Origin: Caballeronia turbans
Lineage (GTDB): Bacteria; Pseudomonadota; Gammaproteobacteria; Burkholderiales; Burkholderiaceae
Reading direction: 5' to 3'
DNA: 64,000 nt
Assembly: GCA_001544655.2 (NCBI GenBank)
Contig: FCOD02000001.1
Span: 1 to 64,000 of the forward strand
The translations under genes and the position numbers were made by a program. The notes below the pieces were generated by a model. The model saw nothing but the letters and a program-made list of their open reading frames with translations, was not told where the DNA came from and did no database searches. Shown here piece after piece: positions 8,649 to 17,985 of the stretch (position 1 is the first letter of the stretch; each line of letters starts with the position of its first letter).

Positions 8649-9851
8649 ATGTCTTTCACTCGCAAACGCATCTACGCCGCGCTAGGCGCGACGCTGATCA
8701 TCGTGGGCGCGGGCGGATATACCGCCTGGCGCGGACACGGCGATTCAGCAATAAACGAAGCCAAGGCTGCCGCTCACAGTCCGACCGCGACGGAAGTCGA
8801 CGTCGCGGCCGTGGTGTCGAAGACCATCACCGACTGGCAGAGCTATTCGGGCCGTCTCGAAGCGGTCGATCACGTCGACATTCGCCCGCTCGTGCCGGGC
8901 ACGATCGTCGCCGTACATTTCAAGGATGGCCAGCTCGTGAAGAAGGGCGATGCGCTCTTTACGATCGACCCGCGCCCTTACGAAGCCGAAGTGGATCGCG
9001 CACAGGCGCAGCTCGCGGCGGCGCAGGCGCGCAATGGCTACACGTCGACGGATGCGGCGCGCGCAGAGCGGCTGCTCGCCGATAACGCGATCGCCAAGCG
9101 CGACTACGACGAAAAGCAGAACGCCGCGCGCGAGGCCGTCGCCAACCTGAAGGCCGCGCAGGCTGCGCTCGAGACCGCGAAGATCAATCTCGCTTACACG
9201 CATATCGTCGCGCCGGTGGCGGGGCGCGTGTCGCGCGCGGAGCTCACCGTCGGCAACATCGTGTCTACGGGCGCGAATGCGCCGTTGCTGACGACGCTCG
9301 TGTCCGTGTCGCCGATCTACGCATCGTTCGATGTCGATGAACAAACGTACTTGCGCTATCTCGGCCGCGATGCGGGCAGCGCGGTGCCAGTGTCGCTCGG
9401 TCTCGCGAACGAAGACGGCTATTCGCGCGAGGGCGTTGTCGATTCCGTCGATAACCGGCTCGATACGACCTCCGGCACGATCCGCGTGCGCGCGCGCTTC
9501 AGCAACCCGGACGGCACGCTGGTGCCGGGCCTCTACGCGCGCGTGAAAGTGGGTGGCGGCACGCCGCATCCGGCCGTGCTCGTGGAAGACGAAGCCATCG
9601 GCACCGATCAGGACAAGAAGTACGTGATGGTCGTCGACAAGGACAACCGCGTGCAGTACCGCGAAGTGACGCTCGGGCAGACGCATGAAGGCTTGCGTGT
9701 CATTTCGAAGGGCCTGCAACCGGGCGAGCGCATCGTCGTCAACGGCTTGCAGCGCGTGCGTCCCAACGACATGATCAAGGCCAACAACGTCGCCATGAAC
9801 GACAGCGGCGCTGCGCCCGCGCCCGCCGTGAAGACCGCATCGGCACAGTGA
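8649..9851 (+). CDS. ceoA: RND efflux periplasmic adaptor
   Basis: A 400-residue membrane-fusion protein of the AcrA/CeoA family. It has an uncleaved or lipid-free N-terminal signal/anchor (about residues 5-25, no lipobox Cys). A lipoyl half-motif follows (VDIRPLVPGTIVAVHFKDGQ, about residues 76-95), then an alpha-helical hairpin rich in Ala and Gln (about 110-175) and beta-barrel domains. It bridges the inner-membrane pump CeoB and the outer-membrane channel OpcM. An ACCGGAG site lies about 10 bases upstream of the ATG. It is 79 bases after llpE and 31 before ceoB. Confidence 0.93.
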   Translation: MSFTRKRIYAALGATLIIVGAGGYTAWRGHGDSAINEAKAAAHSPTATEVDVAAVVSKTITDWQSYSGRLEAVDHVDIRPLVPGTIVAVHFKDGQLVKKGDALFTIDPRPYEAEVDRAQAQLAAAQARNGYTSTDAARAERLLADNAIAKRDYDEKQNAAREAVANLKAAQAALETAKINLAYTHIVAPVAGRVSRAELTVGNIVSTGANAPLLTTLVSVSPIYASFDVDEQTYLRYLGRDAGSAVPVSLGLANEDGYSREGVVDSVDNRLDTTSGTIRVRARFSNPDGTLVPGLYARVKVGGGTPHPAVLVEDEAIGTDQDKKYVMVVDKDNRVQYREVTLGQTHEGLRVISKGLQPGERIVVNGLQRVRPNDMIKANNVAMNDSGAAPAPAVKTASAQ

Positions 9852-9882
9852 TGCGCGTCATCCGCAACACACAGAACCCGTC

Positions 9883-12800
9883 ATGAACATATCCAAATTC
9901 TTCATCGACCGCCCGATCTTCGCGGGCGTGCTATCGGTGGTCGTGCTGCTGGCAGGCATCATCGCGATGTTCAAGCTGCCGATCTCCGAGTATCCGGAAG
10001 TCGTGCCGCCTTCGGTCGTCGTGCATGCGCAGTATCCTGGCGCGAACCCGAAGGTGATCGCGGAGACCGTGGCCTCGCCGCTGGAAGAGCAGATCAACGG
10101 CGTGGAGGACATGCTCTACATGCAGTCGCAGGCCAATAGCGACGGCAACCTCACGACCACGGTCACGTTCAAGCTCGGCACCGATCCCGACAAGAACACG
10201 CAGCTCGTGCAGAACCGCGTGAATCAGGCGTTGCCGCGTCTGCCGCAGGACGTGCAGCGCCTGGGGGTGACGACGATCAAGTCATCGCCGACGTTGACGA
10301 TGGTGGTTCACTTGAACTCGCCCAACGGCCGCTACGACATGACGTATCTGCGCAACTACGCGCTGATCAACGTGAAGGACCGGCTCGAACGCATTGCGGG
10401 CGTGGGCGAAGTGCAGCTATGGGGCTCGGGCGATTACTCGATGCGCGTATGGCTCGATCCGCAGAAGGTCGCGCAACGCGGCATGACGGCGACGGATGTC
10501 GTCAACGCGATCCGCGAGCAGAACGTTCAGGTCGCCGCGGGCGTGATCGGCGGTTCGCCGACGCTGCCGAACGTGCCGCTGCAACTGAACGTGAATGCGC
10601 GCGGCCGCCTGCAGAACGAGTCGGAGTTCCGCGACATCGTGCTGAAGACATCGCCGGATGGCGCGGTGACGCATCTGAGCGATGTGGCGCGCGTCGAACT
10701 CGCGGCATCGGAATATGGCTTGCGCTCGTTGCTCGACAACAAGTCGGCGGTTGCAATCGCAATCAATCAGCAGCCGGGCGCGAACTCGCTGCAGATCTCC
10801 GACGAAGTCCGCAAGACGATGAAGGAGCTGAAGGCCGACATGCCCGCGGGCCTGGAATATCAGATCGTCTATGACCCGACGCAGTTCGTGCGTTCGAGCA
10901 TCGAAGCGGTGATTCATACGCTCGCGGAAGCAATCGCGCTCGTGGTGCTCGTGGTGATCGTGTTCCTGCAGACGTGGCGCGCGTCGATCATTCCGTTGCT
11001 CGCCGTGCCGGTGTCCATCGTCGGTACGTTCTCGCTGCTGCTCGCGTTCGGCTTCTCGATCAACGCGTTGTCATTGTTCGGGATGGTGCTCGCGATCGGT
11101 ATCGTCGTGGACGATGCGATCGTGGTCGTGGAGAACGTGGAGCGCAACATCGAGGCGGGCTTGTCGGCGAGAGAAGCCACGTATCAGGCAATGCGCGAGG
11201 TGAGCGGGCCGATCATCGCGATCGCATTGACGCTGGTTGCAGTGTTCGTGCCGCTCGCGTTCATGTCGGGTCTCACGGGCCAGTTCTACAAGCAGTTCGC
11301 GATGACCATCGCCATCTCGACGGTGATCTCCGCGTTCAACTCGCTGACCTTGTCGCCCGCGCTCGCAGCACTTCTGCTGAAAGGCCACGACGAGCCGAAG
11401 GACTGGCTCACGCGCGGGATGGACCGCGTGTTCGGCGGCTTCTTTCGCGGCTTCAACAAGGTGTTTCATCGCGGCTCGGACGCGTATGGCAAGGGCGTAA
11501 AGAGCGTCATCAATCGCAAGGCCTTGATGATGGTGGTGTATGCCGTGCTGCTCGCCGGCGCCGTGCTGATGGGCAAGGTCGTGCCGGGCGGCTTCGTGCC
11601 CGCGCAGGACAAGGAGTATCTGATCAGCTTCGCGCAACTGCCGAACGGTGCATCACTGGATCGCACCGAAGGCGTGATCCGTCAGATGTCGGATATCGCG
11701 CTGAAGCAACCGGGCGTGGAAAGCGCGGTGGAGTTTCCGGGCTTGTCGGTGAACGGCTTCACCAACTCGTCGAGCGCGGGCATCGTGTTCGTCACGCTGA
11801 AGCCCTTCAAGGAGCGCGTGCATGACAAGGCGCTGTCGGCGAATGCCATTGCGGGTGCGCTGAATCAGAAGTACGCGGGCATCAAGGGTTCGTTCATCGC
11901 CGTGTTCCCGCCGCCGCCGGTCCTCGGTCTCGGCACGCTCGGCGGCTTCAAGATGCAGCTCGAGGATCGCGGCGCGCTCGGCTATGCGGCACTTGCCGAT
12001 GCGACGCAGGCGTTCATCAAGCGCGCATCGCAGACGCCCGAGCTCGGACCGACGTTCTCCAGCTATCAGATCAATGTGCCGCAGTTGAATGTCGATCTGG
12101 ATCGCGTGAAGGCGAAGCAACTCGGCGTGTCCGTGACGGACGTGTTCGACACGATGCAGGTCTATCTCGGCTCGCTCTACGTGAACGACTTCAATCGCTT
12201 CGGACGCGTGTATCAGGTGCGCGTGCAGGCGGATGCGCCGTTTCGCGCGAACCCGGAAGACATCGGCCTGTTGAAGACGCGCAACGCGAATGGCGACATG
12301 GTGCCTTTGTCGTCGCTCGTGAAGGTCACGCCGACGTATGGCCCTGAAATGGTCGTTCGCTACAACGGCTATACCGCCGCGGACATCAACGGCGGCCCGG
12401 CGCCGGGCTATTCGTCGGGCCAGGCGCAGGCGGCGGCGGAACGCATCGCGGCGGAAGTGCTGCCGCGCGGGATCAAGTTCGAATGGACCGATCTCACGTA
12501 TCAGCAGATCCTCGCGGGCAATGCGGCACTGTGGGTGTTCCCGATCAGCGTGCTGCTCGTGTTCCTCGTGCTTGCCGCGTTGTACGAAAGCCTGACGCTG
12601 CCGCTCGCGGTGATCATGATCGTGCCGATGAGCATTCTGTCGGCGCTGCTCGGCGTATGGCTCACCGATGGCGACAACAACATCTTCACGCAGATCGGCT
12701 TGATGGTGCTGGTGGGCTTGTCGGCGAAGAACGCGATCCTGATCGTCGAGTTTGCACGCGAGCTGGAGATGCAGGGCCGCTCGATCGTGCAGGCCGCGAT

Positions 12801-13083
12801 CGAAGCGAGCCGCCTGCGTCTGCGCCCGATTCTGATGACGTCCATCGCGTTCATCATGGGCGTGGTGCCGCTCGTGCTCTCGACGGGCGCGGGTTCGGAG
12901 ATGCGTCACGCAATGGGCGTCGCGGTGTTCTTCGGCATGCTGGGTGTGACGCTCTTCGGTCTGATGCTGACGCCGGTGTTCTACGTGATCCTGCGCAAGC
13001 TGTCCCGCACCGAGCATGTGACGGACAAGCACGGCTCGCATCCGCAGATGCGCGGTATCGGTGCCTCCTACGAGGCGCAATGA
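9883..13083 (+). CDS. ceoB: RND multidrug efflux inner-membrane transporter
   Basis: A 1066-residue HAE1-type RND pump with 12 membrane helices and two large periplasmic loops. It begins with the family signature FFIDRPIFAGVLS. Helix 4 carries GIVVDDAIVVVENVER (about residues 400-415), which includes the Asp pair of the proton relay. The matching Lys region is in GLSAKNAILIVEFA (about residue 945). It exports amphiphilic drugs by proton motive force; the B. cenocepacia CeoB handles chloramphenicol, trimethoprim and ciprofloxacin. The gene overlaps or abuts opcM. Confidence 0.95.
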   Translation: MNISKFFIDRPIFAGVLSVVVLLAGIIAMFKLPISEYPEVVPPSVVVHAQYPGANPKVIAETVASPLEEQINGVEDMLYMQSQANSDGNLTTTVTFKLGTDPDKNTQLVQNRVNQALPRLPQDVQRLGVTTIKSSPTLTMVVHLNSPNGRYDMTYLRNYALINVKDRLERIAGVGEVQLWGSGDYSMRVWLDPQKVAQRGMTATDVVNAIREQNVQVAAGVIGGSPTLPNVPLQLNVNARGRLQNESEFRDIVLKTSPDGAVTHLSDVARVELAASEYGLRSLLDNKSAVAIAINQQPGANSLQISDEVRKTMKELKADMPAGLEYQIVYDPTQFVRSSIEAVIHTLAEAIALVVLVVIVFLQTWRASIIPLLAVPVSIVGTFSLLLAFGFSINALSLFGMVLAIGIVVDDAIVVVENVERNIEAGLSAREATYQAMREVSGPIIAIALTLVAVFVPLAFMSGLTGQFYKQFAMTIAISTVISAFNSLTLSPALAALLLKGHDEPKDWLTRGMDRVFGGFFRGFNKVFHRGSDAYGKGVKSVINRKALMMVVYAVLLAGAVLMGKVVPGGFVPAQDKEYLISFAQLPNGASLDRTEGVIRQMSDIALKQPGVESAVEFPGLSVNGFTNSSSAGIVFVTLKPFKERVHDKALSANAIAGALNQKYAGIKGSFIAVFPPPPVLGLGTLGGFKMQLEDRGALGYAALADATQAFIKRASQTPELGPTFSSYQINVPQLNVDLDRVKAKQLGVSVTDVFDTMQVYLGSLYVNDFNRFGRVYQVRVQADAPFRANPEDIGLLKTRNANGDMVPLSSLVKVTPTYGPEMVVRYNGYTAADINGGPAPGYSSGQAQAAAERIAAEVLPRGIKFEWTDLTYQQILAGNAALWVFPISVLLVFLVLAALYESLTLPLAVIMIVPMSILSALLGVWLTDGDNNIFTQIGLMVLVGLSAKNAILIVEFARELEMQGRSIVQAAIEASRLRLRPILMTSIAFIMGVVPLVLSTGAGSEMRHAMGVAVFFGMLGVTLFGLMLTPVFYVILRKLSRTEHVTDKHGSHPQMRGIGASYEAQ

Positions 13084-13091
13084 GGTCGATG

Positions 13092-14588
13092 ATGAATAAG
13101 CTACATGTGTTATCGAGTCTGATGGCTTCGCTGTTGCTGGTGGCGGGCTGCTCGCTCGCGCCCACTTACGAGAAGCCGGACGTGAATGCGCCGTCCGCGT
13201 ACAAGGAAACGCCGCAAAAGCCGCTCGATGCATCGGAAGCGGGCACCTGGAAGACCGCGCAGCCTTCGGAAGAGATGATGCGCGGCGAATGGTGGACGAT
13301 CTTCGACGACGCCGCGCTCAACGATCTGGAGAAGCAGGCGCAGGACGCGAACCAGAACCTGAAGGCGGCAGCGGCGCGCGTGAAGGAAGCGCGCGCGATC
13401 AACCAGACGGCCCGCGCGGGCCTCTTTCCGACGCTCGACGCGGGTTTCGGCCCGACGCGCGAGAAGCTCTCGCCGGCATCGCAGTTCCTGCCGGCCGATG
13501 GCAACGTGCCCGCGCAGACGTTGTGGCGCGCGCAGGCGAGTGCGTCGTATGAAGTGGATCTGTTCGGCCGCGTATCGAACTCGGTGCAGGCCGCGAATGC
13601 GGACACGCAGCAGAGCGAGGCCTTGTTCCGCTCCGTGCAATTGGCGTTGCAGGCGGACGTCGCGCAGAACTACTTCAATCTGCGCGAGCTCGATGCCGAG
13701 ACGGATGTCTTCACGCGCACCGTGCAGTTGCGCGAGGAAGCGCTGAAGCTCGTGCAACGCCGCTACACCGAAGGCGATATCAGCGAGCTCGATGTTGCGC
13801 GGGCGAAGTCGGAACTGGCGACGGCGCGCTCGGATGCGATGACGGTGCAACGTCTGCGCGCGGCATCGGAACATAGTCTCGCCGTGCTGCTCGGCAAGGC
13901 GCCCGCCGAGTTCTCTATAGCCGCGAACCCGCTCAAGCCGGTCACGGTGCGCGTGCCGCCGGGGCTGCCCTCGGCGCTGCTCGAACGTCGGCCGGATATC
14001 GCATCGGCGGAACGCGCGATGGCGGCGGCGAACGCGCGCATCGGCGTGGCGAAGGCGGCGTTCTTCCCGTCGCTGACGCTCACGGGCTCGGGCGGCTTCG
14101 AATCCGCGACGCTCGGCGATCTCTTCAAGTGGTCGAGCCGCACGTTCCTGCTCGGGCCGTTCGCGGGCACGGCGCTGAACATCCCGATCTTCGATGGCGG
14201 CCGGCGCAAGGGCAATCTCGCGAATGCGCGCGCCATTTATGAAGAGGATGTCGCGAGCTATCGTCAACAGGTGCTCGTTGCGTTCCGCGAGGTGGAGGAC
14301 AACCTTTCCGATCTGCGCATCCTCGAAGACCAGACAGCGACACAGGACGATGCCGTGAAAGCATCGGTGCGTGCCGCGCAGCTTTCGCGCACGCAGTACA
14401 CCGAAGGCGCGGTGAACTACCTCGACGTGATCGATGCGGAGCGTACCGTGCTGCAGACGCAGCGCGCGTCGGTCCAGCTGCGTGGGACACAGGCGGTATC
14501 GACGGTGAATCTGATCCGCGCACTGGGCGGCGGCTGGGGCGATGCAAAGCCCGCGCCGGTGCCCGAACCGAGTCTCGCTCAGAAGTGA
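13092..14588 (+). CDS. opcM: Outer-membrane efflux lipoprotein (OprM/NodT family)
   Basis: A 498-residue outer-membrane factor with two internally repeated helical domains. It starts with a lipoprotein signal whose lipobox LVAGC gives an acylated Cys at about residue 20. The family motif WWTIFDDAALNDLEKQA follows at about residue 60. The trimer forms the exit duct for CeoA-CeoB. In-frame ATGs occur at 13080 (overlapping the ceoB stop), 13089 and 13092. I chose 13092 because GAGG lies 6 bases upstream and it gives a compact signal peptide. A hairpin terminator follows 10 bases after the stop. Confidence 0.92.
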   Translation: MNKLHVLSSLMASLLLVAGCSLAPTYEKPDVNAPSAYKETPQKPLDASEAGTWKTAQPSEEMMRGEWWTIFDDAALNDLEKQAQDANQNLKAAAARVKEARAINQTARAGLFPTLDAGFGPTREKLSPASQFLPADGNVPAQTLWRAQASASYEVDLFGRVSNSVQAANADTQQSEALFRSVQLALQADVAQNYFNLRELDAETDVFTRTVQLREEALKLVQRRYTEGDISELDVARAKSELATARSDAMTVQRLRAASEHSLAVLLGKAPAEFSIAANPLKPVTVRVPPGLPSALLERRPDIASAERAMAAANARIGVAKAAFFPSLTLTGSGGFESATLGDLFKWSSRTFLLGPFAGTALNIPIFDGGRRKGNLANARAIYEEDVASYRQQVLVAFREVEDNLSDLRILEDQTATQDDAVKASVRAAQLSRTQYTEGAVNYLDVIDAERTVLQTQRASVQLRGTQAVSTVNLIRALGGGWGDAKPAPVPEPSLAQK

Positions 14589-14597
14589 CGTGAATAT

Positions 14598-14618
14598 GGC
14601 CCCGCATTGCGCGGGGCC
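14598..14618 (+). terminator. Terminator after the ceo operon
   Basis: An 8-bp perfect GC stem (GGCCCCGC with GCGGGGCC) with a 5-base loop starts 10 bases after the opcM stop. The T-run is weak (AATTCGTT), so it may end transcripts only partly. Confidence 0.6.
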
Positions 14619-14760
14619 AATTCGTTAGTGTTCGCTGAAAAGAAGGATCGGAGAGACGCAGTGGATTGTTCGTCTCCCGGAACATATGTCTTCACCTGGG
14701 CGGCGTTTATCCGCGAGGCTCCATTCCTTAGAATTCTGATCATGGGATAGGGAGCCGATG

Positions 14761-14985
14761 ATGAAAGACTTGATCGCAAGACAACTGTATCAGCCGGCGG
14801 TGGTGCTGCCACTGCTACTGTTGACGCGCCTGATGGTCACGCTCGACTTCAATCTCGCGCAGGTCATGTTCGTGATGGTGCTCAAGGGTTCGCAGCACGC
14901 ATATCAGTTCGCGCTGCGTCACACCGTGGCGCGTCAGCGCGGTAATGTCGCCGTGAAGCGCGTTCCCTGCAGCAACTGCTGCTGA
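14761..14985 (+). CDS. Small hypothetical membrane-associated protein (74 aa)
   Basis: A 74-residue protein with a strongly hydrophobic first half (Leu/Val-rich, about residues 10-45, one or two spans), then a basic Arg/His-rich segment and a C-terminal CSNCC cysteine cluster. AGGGAG lies 6 bases before the ATG at 14761, and a second ATG at 14758 is too close to it. No family is recognised. The vicinal cysteines could bind metal or form disulfides, but this is speculation. Confidence 0.6.
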   Translation: MKDLIARQLYQPAVVLPLLLLTRLMVTLDFNLAQVMFVMVLKGSQHAYQFALRHTVARQRGNVAVKRVPCSNCC

Positions 14986-15006
14986 CGCGAGCCGTATCAT
15001 CGAACG

Positions 15007-15903
15007 TCAATACACCTCAGGAACGTACATTTCATCCGGCACGGGTTGCCGCAGATAATCGGGATTGAATACGCGCTCGGGCAGCTTGATCGGCTCATGC
15101 TCGATCTCGTGATACGGCACCTGGCTCAACAGGTGATGAATGCAGTTCAGGCGCGCACGCTTCTTGTCGACGGCCTGCACGACCCACCACGGCGCTTCGG
15201 GAATGTGCGTGCGCTGGAGCATGACTTCCTTCGCGACCGTGTACGCTTCCCAGCGGCGTCGGCTCTCCAGATCCATCGGGCTCAGCTTCCACTGCTTGAG
15301 CGGGTCTTCGATACGCGCCTCGAAGCGCACTTCCTGTTCGTCGTCGGTGATCGAGAACCAGTACTTGATGATCTGGATGCCGCTGCGCACCAGCATCTTC
15401 TCGAACTCGGGAACCGAGCGGAAAAACTCCTCATATTCTTCGTCGGTGCAGAAGTTCATCACGCGCTCGACGCCCGCGCGGTTGTACCAGCTTCGGTCGA
15501 ACAGCACGATCTCGCCCGCCGCGGGCAAGTGCGACACGTAACGCTGGAAATACCACTGCGTGCGCTCGCGATTATTCGGCGCAGGAAGCGCCGCCACGCG
15601 GCACACACGCGGATTCAGGCGCTGCGTGATGCGCTTGATCGCGCCGCCTTTGCCCGCCGCATCGCGTCCCTCGAACAGCACGACCAGACGATGCCCCTTG
15701 TTCACGACCCAGTCCTGCAGCTTCACGAGCTCGCCCTGCAGACGGAACAGCTCGCGGAAATAGGTTTTGCGCAAGCGCCGTTCTTCTTCCGAGAAGGTCG
15801 ATTCGCCGTCCAGGAAGCGGTCGTCGACTTCCATCTCGAACTCTTCGTCGTAGCTGTCGATGATGTCGGCGTGGAAGCGGCGCTGTTTTTCCGTCTGATT
15901 CAT
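15007..15903 (-). CDS. ppk2: Polyphosphate kinase 2
   Basis: A 298-residue PPK2 enzyme that transfers phosphate between polyphosphate and nucleotides (GDP/ADP to GTP/ATP). Visible are the Walker A motif FEGRDAAGKGG (about residues 80-90), the Walker B and active-site segment DRSWYNRAGVERVMNFC (about 140-156), and the lid region after it. Length matches single-domain PPK2. The ATG at 15903 has GGAG 6 bases upstream. Upstream in-frame starts would add a proline/arginine-rich stretch that looks noncoding. Substrate class (I, II or III) cannot be read by eye. Confidence 0.9.
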   Translation of the reverse strand: MNQTEKQRRFHADIIDSYDEEFEMEVDDRFLDGESTFSEEERRLRKTYFRELFRLQGELVKLQDWVVNKGHRLVVLFEGRDAAGKGGAIKRITQRLNPRVCRVAALPAPNNRERTQWYFQRYVSHLPAAGEIVLFDRSWYNRAGVERVMNFCTDEEYEEFFRSVPEFEKMLVRSGIQIIKYWFSITDDEQEVRFEARIEDPLKQWKLSPMDLESRRRWEAYTVAKEVMLQRTHIPEAPWWVVQAVDKKRARLNCIHHLLSQVPYHEIEHEPIKLPERVFNPDYLRQPVPDEMYVPEVY

Positions 15904-16162
15904 GAAGGGCTCCGTGGGCGTTCCTGGGCTGCCGCCGTCGCGTTTGACCGGTCGCGGCGCGGGCCGGGCGATTATGACGGTATTCGATGGCATTCATACG
16001 ACAACGGTCGATTCAAACATTGTAGAAAGCCGCGCGTGCGGCCTCAAATCCGGCGCACGGCTTTGTGACACGGCGCCGCGCGCCGTTAGAATGTTCCGGC
16101 ATTTCGATGGCATGCCAATGGCATTGTCGACCTCATCTCAACATCTACCGCGAGCGAACACG

Positions 16163-17095
16163 ATGACCGCAACGATCCAGAGTTTCGACGAAGCCCAAAC
16201 CGCGCGCCTCGTGCCTTATGACCGGCTCGTGGACACGCTCGCCGCAACGATGCTCGACTACGCGGCGGGCCGCATCGTGAGTCCGGAGCGCATGGTCGTG
16301 CCGATCGAGGGCGGCGTCATGCTGTCGATGCCCGCGAGCGCCGCCGATATCGCGATGCACAAGCTCGTCAATGTATGCGCCGGCAATGGCGCACGCGGCT
16401 TGCCGACGATCCACGGTCAGGTCACCGCGTACGACGCCACGACGGGCGTGCCGCAATTCATGCTCGACGGTCCCACCGTGACGGGGCGGCGCACGGCGTC
16501 CGTGTCGATGCTCGCGATCCGCGCCCTTCACGTCGTCGCGCCGCGCGAGGTGCTCGTGATCGGCACGGGCAAGCAGGCTGCGTATCACGTCGAGGCGCTC
16601 GCCGCCGTTTATCCGGATGCGCGCATTCGCGTACAGGGCTCCCGTCCTGAACGCGCACGCGATTTTTGCGCCGCGCATGCGTCGGCTTCGGGCAATCTCG
16701 CCGTGCTCGAAGACACCACGATTCCCGATTCGGTCGATGTCGTCATCGCCGCCACCACGAGCAAGACGCCCGTCTACACGATGCCCGCGCGTGCGGGGCG
16801 GCTCGTGATCGGCGTGGGCGCCTTTACCGCCGATGCCGCAGAGATCGCCGCCGCGACCGTCCACGCGAGCGAGCTTTATGTCGATGACCTCGCGGGCGCG
16901 CGTCACGAAGCGGGCGACTTCATTCTCGCGGGCGTCGACTGGAACGCGGTGCATGCGCTCGCCGAAGCGCTCGCCGCTCCGAAAAAGGCCGAGCGGCCCG
17001 TCGTGTTCAAATCGGTCGGCTGTGCGGCGTGGGATCTCGCGACCTGTCGCGTGGCGCGGGCGGTTTTGTCGGAGGAAAGCTCGCAGGTGCGATAG
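16163..17095 (+). CDS. Ornithine cyclodeaminase/mu-crystallin family reductase
   Basis: A 310-residue NAD(P)-binding protein of the ornithine cyclodeaminase/mu-crystallin family. In Burkholderiaceae these are mostly delta1-pyrroline-2-carboxylate / delta1-piperideine-2-carboxylate reductases acting in hydroxyproline, D-proline or lysine catabolism. Visible are the TVTGRRTASVSMLA segment (about residue 110) and the dinucleotide motif VLVIGTGKQAAYHVEA (about 131-146). The N-terminal part supplies the imine-binding site. The ATG at 16163 gives the usual family length; longer in-frame starts are unneeded. It stands alone with no proline genes beside it, so the exact substrate is uncertain. Confidence 0.82.
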   Translation: MTATIQSFDEAQTARLVPYDRLVDTLAATMLDYAAGRIVSPERMVVPIEGGVMLSMPASAADIAMHKLVNVCAGNGARGLPTIHGQVTAYDATTGVPQFMLDGPTVTGRRTASVSMLAIRALHVVAPREVLVIGTGKQAAYHVEALAAVYPDARIRVQGSRPERARDFCAAHASASGNLAVLEDTTIPDSVDVVIAATTSKTPVYTMPARAGRLVIGVGAFTADAAEIAAATVHASELYVDDLAGARHEAGDFILAGVDWNAVHALAEALAAPKKAERPVVFKSVGCAAWDLATCRVARAVLSEESSQVR

Positions 17096-17224
17096 ACCGC
17101 ACGAGGGAAATGCTGCTTGGAACGCGACTTGCTAATTGTTTGTCTATTGAAAAGAGGGGCGACAGCGTCCCGAGACTAACGGCGCGCAATGTGCGCCACA
17201 GCAATCAAGCCAGCGAACTGACCC

Positions 17225-17536
17225 ATGACAAGTCGATATGACAGCAAATGGCACCCGTGGATTCCGGCGCAAGGTGACGGGCGCGAAAGCGCTAAAGGGA
17301 AGCGCCCGGCGGCTCCCCAGGCGAGCGCCGCGCCGCCCGCGGGCTACTTCATCTCCGTGCTGGAGCTTGCGACAGGCGAAAAGCTCGGCAACGACGAGCG
17401 TCTGCGCGCCGTGGCCATGCTCGAATCGCAGTTCGGCGAGGGCCGGCCGCGCACGCTGAAAGAAGCGGTGCGCATCTGCGCCGCAGCGATCGATTCGTCG
17501 ACGTTGCAGCGCATGGCACGCGGCGCAAAGGCCTGA
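17225..17536 (+). CDS. Hypothetical protein (103 aa)
   Basis: A 103-residue soluble protein with a basic, Ala/Pro-rich N-terminal third. A compact helical domain (about residues 42-100) contains a GYFISVLELATGEKLGNDER segment. No signal peptide or membrane span. The ATG at 17225 gives a clean frame with coding-like third-position GC. I do not recognise the family. It is convergent with the IsdG-like gene, with a hairpin terminator between them. Confidence 0.65.
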   Translation: MTSRYDSKWHPWIPAQGDGRESAKGKRPAAPQASAAPPAGYFISVLELATGEKLGNDERLRAVAMLESQFGEGRPRTLKEAVRICAAAIDSSTLQRMARGAKA

Positions 17537-17550
17537 CGAGAGTTCGCTGA

Positions 17551-17585
17551 ACGCGCGTTTTTTCACATCAGTGTAAAACGCGCGT
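17551..17585. terminator. Bidirectional terminator
   Basis: An 11-bp perfect stem (ACGCGCGTTTT with AAAACGCGCGT) around a 13-base loop. T-rich and A-rich arm ends let it work in both directions between convergent genes ending at 17536 and 17631. Confidence 0.75.
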
Positions 17586-17630
17586 GCTCACGGAAAAGCG
17601 CCCGGTCGTTCGAGGGCACGCTCGGAGCGC

Positions 17631-17945
17631 TTATTTGACGGTCTGAATCACTTCGAAGCCTTCGAATTCGGGGTGGCCGAGATAGAGTTGGCGCGTCTCG
17701 CCGCCGGCGTTGCGATGCGCGGCGCGAAACGCGTCGGATCGTGTCCAATTCTCGAAGGCCGCCTGGTTCGCCCAGATCGTATGACTCGAATAGAGGACGT
17801 GGTCGTCCTTGACCGGTCCTTTGAGCAGATGAAACTCGACGAACCCCGGCACATCCTTGAGATGCGTGTCGCGGCTGCTCCAGAGGCGTTCGAAGTCGGC
17901 TTCGGCGCCGGGCACGATCTTGAAGCGGTTCATGGCGATATACAT
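17631..17945 (-). CDS. IsdG-like antibiotic-biosynthesis-monooxygenase-fold protein
   Basis: A 104-residue dimeric alpha-beta barrel (ABM fold) protein. Asn6, Trp67 and His77 coincide with the heme-degrading triad of IsdG/IsdI (Asn, Trp, His at nearly the same positions). The C-terminal HPEFEGFEVI segment is typical of IsdG/HmoA-type homologues. It could open the heme ring to free iron, acting in the cytosol. It lies 40 bases downstream of the DUF1428 gene on the same strand, so they are probably cotranscribed. No heme transport genes are near. A general ABM role is the alternative. Confidence 0.75.
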   Translation of the reverse strand: MYIAMNRFKIVPGAEADFERLWSSRDTHLKDVPGFVEFHLLKGPVKDDHVLYSSHTIWANQAAFENWTRSDAFRAAHRNAGGETRQLYLGHPEFEGFEVIQTVK

Positions 17946-17985
17946 GTCGAAGCGTTTCCTTCTCGTCAGGTCAAAAACATAAGAA

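Noticed and set aside
12483-13091. Long upstream extension of the opcM frame
   Set aside because: It overlaps ceoB in another frame and is arginine-rich; the lipoprotein signal peptide fixes the start near 13092.
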